From assembly GCA_965203685.1 (NCBI GenBank), contig OZ241908.1, forward strand, positions 1,550,001 through 1,614,000: a stretch of DNA of 64,000 nucleotides, written 5' to 3'. Source of the DNA: VXYL01 sp965203685. Lineage in GTDB: Bacteria; Pseudomonadota; Gammaproteobacteria; Pseudomonadales; Azotimanducaceae. A program made the position numbers and the translations under genes. The notes beneath the pieces were generated by a model that ran no database searches, had not been told where the DNA came from, and worked only from the letters and a program-made list of their open reading frames with translations. This document shows positions 63,060-64,000 of the stretch, in pieces; position 1 is the first letter of the stretch; each line of letters starts with the position of its first letter.

Positions 63060-63422
63060 TTACGCCTTGGCGGCACCGCCCCACGTGTCGACGTAGTCCC
63101 GGAGCTTGCGTTTCAGGGAGCGCGAGAGGAGCGGGTAGCCGTCGACGGTCTCCTTGATGTCGTCGTCCGTCTTGCCCTGGGCCCTGAGGCGGTCGAGAAC
63201 GCCCCTGAAGACCGCTTCGAAGCCGTACCGCGCCAGCGCTTTGCTGATCAGCGCCAGCACGACGATGCCGGCGATCCCGCCGAGCATGCCGAACGGGCCG
63301 CCGAGCAGCGCGAGCCCGGCCGTGATGGCCGCGGCGCCCGAGTATCCGCTGACGCCCATCGCGACGACCAGGACCAGCCCCGGTACGCCGAGCGCGGCGA
63401 TCTTGTCAAGAAATGCATCCAC
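63060..63422 (-). CDS. Glycine-rich membrane protein, unknown family
   Basis: GTG at 63422 has AAGGAGA upstream and is preferred to the ATG at 63458. The 120-residue product has a hydrophobic, glycine-rich N-terminal half (GLVLVVAMGVSGYSGAAAI, LALLGGPFGMLGGIAGIVVL) with glycine-zipper-like spacing, followed by charged helices with KTDDDIKETVDGYPLLSRSLK. Similar small proteins occur in several phyla with unknown function. It is divergent from the IF-2 N-domain gene, with 125 bp between the two starts. Confidence 0.65.
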   Translation of the reverse strand: MDAFLDKIAALGVPGLVLVVAMGVSGYSGAAAITAGLALLGGPFGMLGGIAGIVVLALISKALARYGFEAVFRGVLDRLRAQGKTDDDIKETVDGYPLLSRSLKRKLRDYVDTWGGAAKA

Positions 63423-63483
63423 AACGTGTCTCCTTCGATTCGCAGCAGTCAAGGCCATCTATTGTTCAACGCAGTACGATATA

Positions 63484-63513
63484 TTGCAAGCCTTAGTATT
63501 CTTGCGCTAGAGT
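63484..63513 (+). promoter_or_regulatory. Promoter for the IF-2 N-domain gene
   Basis: TTGCAA (63484-63489), an 18-nt spacer, TAGAGT (63508-63513), 35 nt before the start codon. The intergenic region (63423-63547) is AT-rich compared with the surroundings and must also hold the divergent promoter. Confidence 0.45.
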
Positions 63514-63547
63514 GGCGGTTCCAAACAGCCCGAGGAGCACGCGAACC

Positions 63548-64000
63548 GTGGTCGATGTCACTGTCATGCAGCTTGCCAACACCCTCAAGATGGGGTCGGC
63601 CCGACTGCTCGAAGCCATGCGTCAGGCCGGCTTGCCGCACGAGCGCGACGACGAAGTCGTCTCGGACCGGCAGAAGGTGCAGTTCCTGGACTTCGTCCAG
63701 AGCGGCCGGAGGGCCGCAGGCGCACCGGAGGAGCGACGCGCAGTCACGATCCGTCGCAGAGACGTCAGCACGCACCGCGCGGGCGGGCGCCCGCGCGGTG
63801 CACCCGCGGTGGAGACGCGACGCAAGAGGATCTTCGTGCGCCGCACGGCCGGGGCGACGGAGTCGCCGGGCGCGACATCGGTTGCCGCCCGGTCGGAACC
63901 CGATGCGGGGGCGCCGGTCGGAGACGCCCCGCCGGAGCCCCCGAGCCCAGGCCCGGAGCAGGGCCGTCGACTCCTCGACGGTGGCCTCGAAATCCTGCGC
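63548..64000 (+). CDS. IF-2 N-terminal-domain protein, 3' partial
   Basis: GTG at 63548 follows GAGGAG by 10 nt. The frame is open to the right edge (151 codons). The first 50 residues (VDVTVMQLANTLKMGSARLL, QAGLPHERDDEVVSD and QKVQFLDFV) match the N-terminal domain of translation initiation factor IF-2. Next comes a basic RRAVTIRRRDVS segment like the IF-2-associated region, then a proline-rich linker. It may be a full infB or, more likely in this context, an accessory protein that borrows the IF-2 N-domain. The rest lies outside. Confidence 0.7.
   Translation, partial: MVDVTVMQLANTLKMGSARLLEAMRQAGLPHERDDEVVSDRQKVQFLDFVQSGRRAAGAPEERRAVTIRRRDVSTHRAGGRPRGAPAVETRRKRIFVRRTAGATESPGATSVAARSEPDAGAPVGDAPPEPPSPGPEQGRRLLDGGLEILR

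Overview
The window is a very GC-rich bacterial chromosome segment. The sequence suggests a host- or surface-associated proteobacterium, possibly an uncultured symbiont. Reasons: giant secreted adhesin-like proteins with Calx-beta, cadherin-like, LRR and even SRCR domains; a fucose/sulfate glycan locus; and a gamma-mobile-trio (GMT) element, known mainly from gammaproteobacteria. No rRNA, tRNA or CRISPR array was seen. The taxonomic placement is inference.

Region 1 (1-20.5 kb) holds three giant plus-strand genes for exported proteins. The first (cut by the left edge) and the 3' half of the second are close paralogues: cadherin-like sandwich, Calx-beta, propeller-like repeats and a leucine-rich C-terminus. 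The second has a subtilase-like N-terminus. The third has a bacterial SRCR domain. Between them lie a DUF3800 pseudogene, a 573-bp duplicated segment carrying a truncated copy of the third gene's signal peptide, and a 93-bp tandem repeat.

Region 2 (20.7-31.2 kb) is a tightly packed operon behind a clear sigma70-type promoter: gmd, a two-domain glycosyltransferase ending in a GT10 fucosyltransferase, two GT2-type enzymes, a sulfotransferase and an O-antigen ligase-like membrane protein. Together they suggest a fucosylated, possibly sulfated, surface polysaccharide.

Region 3 (31.5-57 kb) is an accessory island of small, mostly minus-strand genes: radC-like, an Rpn-like pair, DUF4326, two SLOG paralogues, DUF3085, a 2OG-Fe(II)-like oxygenase, RNase HI, a primase/Toprim protein, a macro domain, and toxin-antitoxin genes (BrnA with a BrnT remnant, RelE/XRE, HicB, Phd/VapC). 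Nine of its transcription units share a repeated structured element: arms GTCAAGGC/GCCTTGAC enclosing two hairpins, with a box CAGCCT about 16 nt outside the stem. In eight of nine cases the element ends 54-67 nt upstream of a start codon. I did not recognise it as a known motif, and it is the strongest candidate for something undescribed.

Inside this island a complete 6.76-kb GMT element (gmtY-gmtZ-gmtX, with three small cargo genes) interrupts the DUF4326 gene. The two gene halves rejoin in frame across the element. The junctions show a 6-bp direct repeat (CACCAG) and short terminal inverted repeats, so both ends can be placed to the base.

Region 4 (57-64 kb) holds small membrane proteins, a secreted FG-GAP/LRR protein with an HEILH zinc-peptidase-like motif, a decayed IS21 istB remnant, and a divergent pair: a glycine-rich membrane protein and an IF-2 N-domain protein that runs off the right edge.
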